NCBI GenBank assembly: GCA_963799065.1 | Contig: CAWCVJ010000003.1 | Coordinates: 1,116,001-1,180,000, forward strand | Origin: JAJPHW01 sp963799065 | GTDB lineage: Bacteria; Acidobacteriota; Terriglobia; Terriglobales; Acidobacteriaceae | DNA: 64,000 nucleotides | Direction: 5' to 3' | Shown here: piece by piece, positions 63,648-64,000 of the stretch | How positions within the stretch are numbered: position 1 is the stretch's first letter | Layout: every line of letters starts with the position of its first letter | The notes under the pieces: generated by a model | Told to the model about the DNA's origin: nothing | Database searches by the model: none | The model's input: the letters and a program-made list of their open reading frames with translations, nothing else | Translations under genes and position numbers: made by a program

Positions 63648-64000
63648 TTAGCCGGCCACGGAAAACTGACAGGCGATGTTCAATCGATCCTGTACGGAGC
63701 GCAATATCTGGCCCGCGATCTGGGACTCGGAGCCGGGCTCGACCACGGTCATCTCTTCCACCATCTCACCGAGCCGACAGTACGAAGCGCGATTCTGGTG
63801 CAGGAACTCGACCGGATATTCCGGTTTTCTCTCTCTCGCCTTCACTGGGTTCGCATCGAGCAGGAAGGCGATGTCGGGACGGGGCGCAATTCGTAAGAGA
63901 AACCGCCCGTACGCTTTCACGAACATGTTTTCCAGCGGCAGATTTGCCAATTCATCGAACATATACCGATCGCAAATTATGACGTCGGCGGCGCTGGAGC
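63648..64000 (-). CDS. Thymidylate-kinase-like P-loop protein, 5' end outside the window
   Basis: The frame is open from the stop at 63648 to the right edge, so only the C-terminal 116 or so residues are seen. The visible part begins with DVIICDRYMFDELANLP, the DRY-type motif of dTMP-kinase-like proteins. It continues RPDIAFLLDANPVKARERKP, where the family has a D-x-D/N-P-x-x-A-x-x-R lid-region motif. The N-terminal P-loop is not in the window. Thymidylate-kinase-like proteins of this sort often occur beside PF14907 nucleotidyltransferases in exopolysaccharide regions, and one lies 1.7 kb away here. The true substrate is unknown. Confidence 0.65.
   Translation of the reverse strand, partial: SSAADVIICDRYMFDELANLPLENMFVKAYGRFLLRIAPRPDIAFLLDANPVKARERKPEYPVEFLHQNRASYCRLGEMVEEMTVVEPGSESQIAGQILRSVQDRLNIACQFSVAG

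Noticed and set aside
1..64000. Search for tRNA, rRNA, insertion sequences, integrases, phage genes and CRISPR arrays
   Set aside because: By eye no cloverleaf, rRNA segment, transposase motif or regularly spaced repeat was found; a weak or partial element could still be missed without a computed scan.

Overview
This 64 kb window looks like a chromosomal segment of an Acidobacteriota bacterium, probably class Terriglobia. That is an inference from gene content: a large Oar-type TonB receptor with a carboxypeptidase-like N-terminal domain, a BNR/VPS10-type secreted propeller, a CRTAC1/ASPIC protein, a PF14907 nucleotidyltransferase with a thymidylate-kinase-like neighbour, many secreted beta-propeller proteins and a GC-rich base composition. 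I see no rRNA, tRNA, CRISPR array, insertion sequence or phage gene.

Layout. 1-2.6 kb: the 3' end of a repeat beta-propeller gene and a frameshifted secreted propeller gene. 2.6-17.2 kb: amino-acid biosynthesis, almost all on the minus strand. It holds ilvE, a small Trm112-family gene, a methyltransferase-like membrane protein, aroQ-aroF-tyrA, ilvB-ilvN-ilvC, and rpsA-pheA-ilvD. Divergent or convergent plus-strand genes are a TetR regulator with a palindromic operator shared with ilvB, and proC. 17.3-24.3 kb: a LytS/LytTR two-component pair, a PQQ dehydrogenase and a BNR-repeat protein. 24.3-31.5 kb: the TonB receptor, then a NarX/NarL-like kinase and regulator translationally coupled to a secreted FG-GAP/ASPIC protein.

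31.6-40.9 kb (minus strand) is the most unusual part. It reads in the order GH144-like endo-beta-1,2-glucanase, ABC exporter, and a cyclic-beta-1,2-glucan-synthase-like protein. The synthase keeps its GT84 and GH189-like domains but lacks the usual C-terminal GH94 module. In its place it is fused in frame to a GH39 glycoside hydrolase that still carries its own signal-peptide-like segment. I read this as a beta-1,2-glucan synthesis, export and processing locus.

41-57.7 kb (plus strand): a carboxypeptidase-regulatory-domain membrane protein, four small stress proteins (YtxH, YflT-like, lmo0937-like, YciE/DUF892), a Gfo/Idh oxidoreductase, and a glycogen-to-trehalose operon (glgX, treZ, treY and a treS carrying two +1 frameshifts). 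A GT related to glucosylglycerate/mannosylglycerate synthases, an MscS-type TM-helix protein and a GH15 enzyme follow. Together with the glucan locus this looks like an osmotic/desiccation adaptation island.

57.7-64 kb: two secreted proteins sharing an apparently undescribed C-terminal domain, a DUF5666-like secreted protein, a TPR protein coupled to a PF14907 nucleotidyltransferase, and the 3' part of a thymidylate-kinase-like gene at the right edge.
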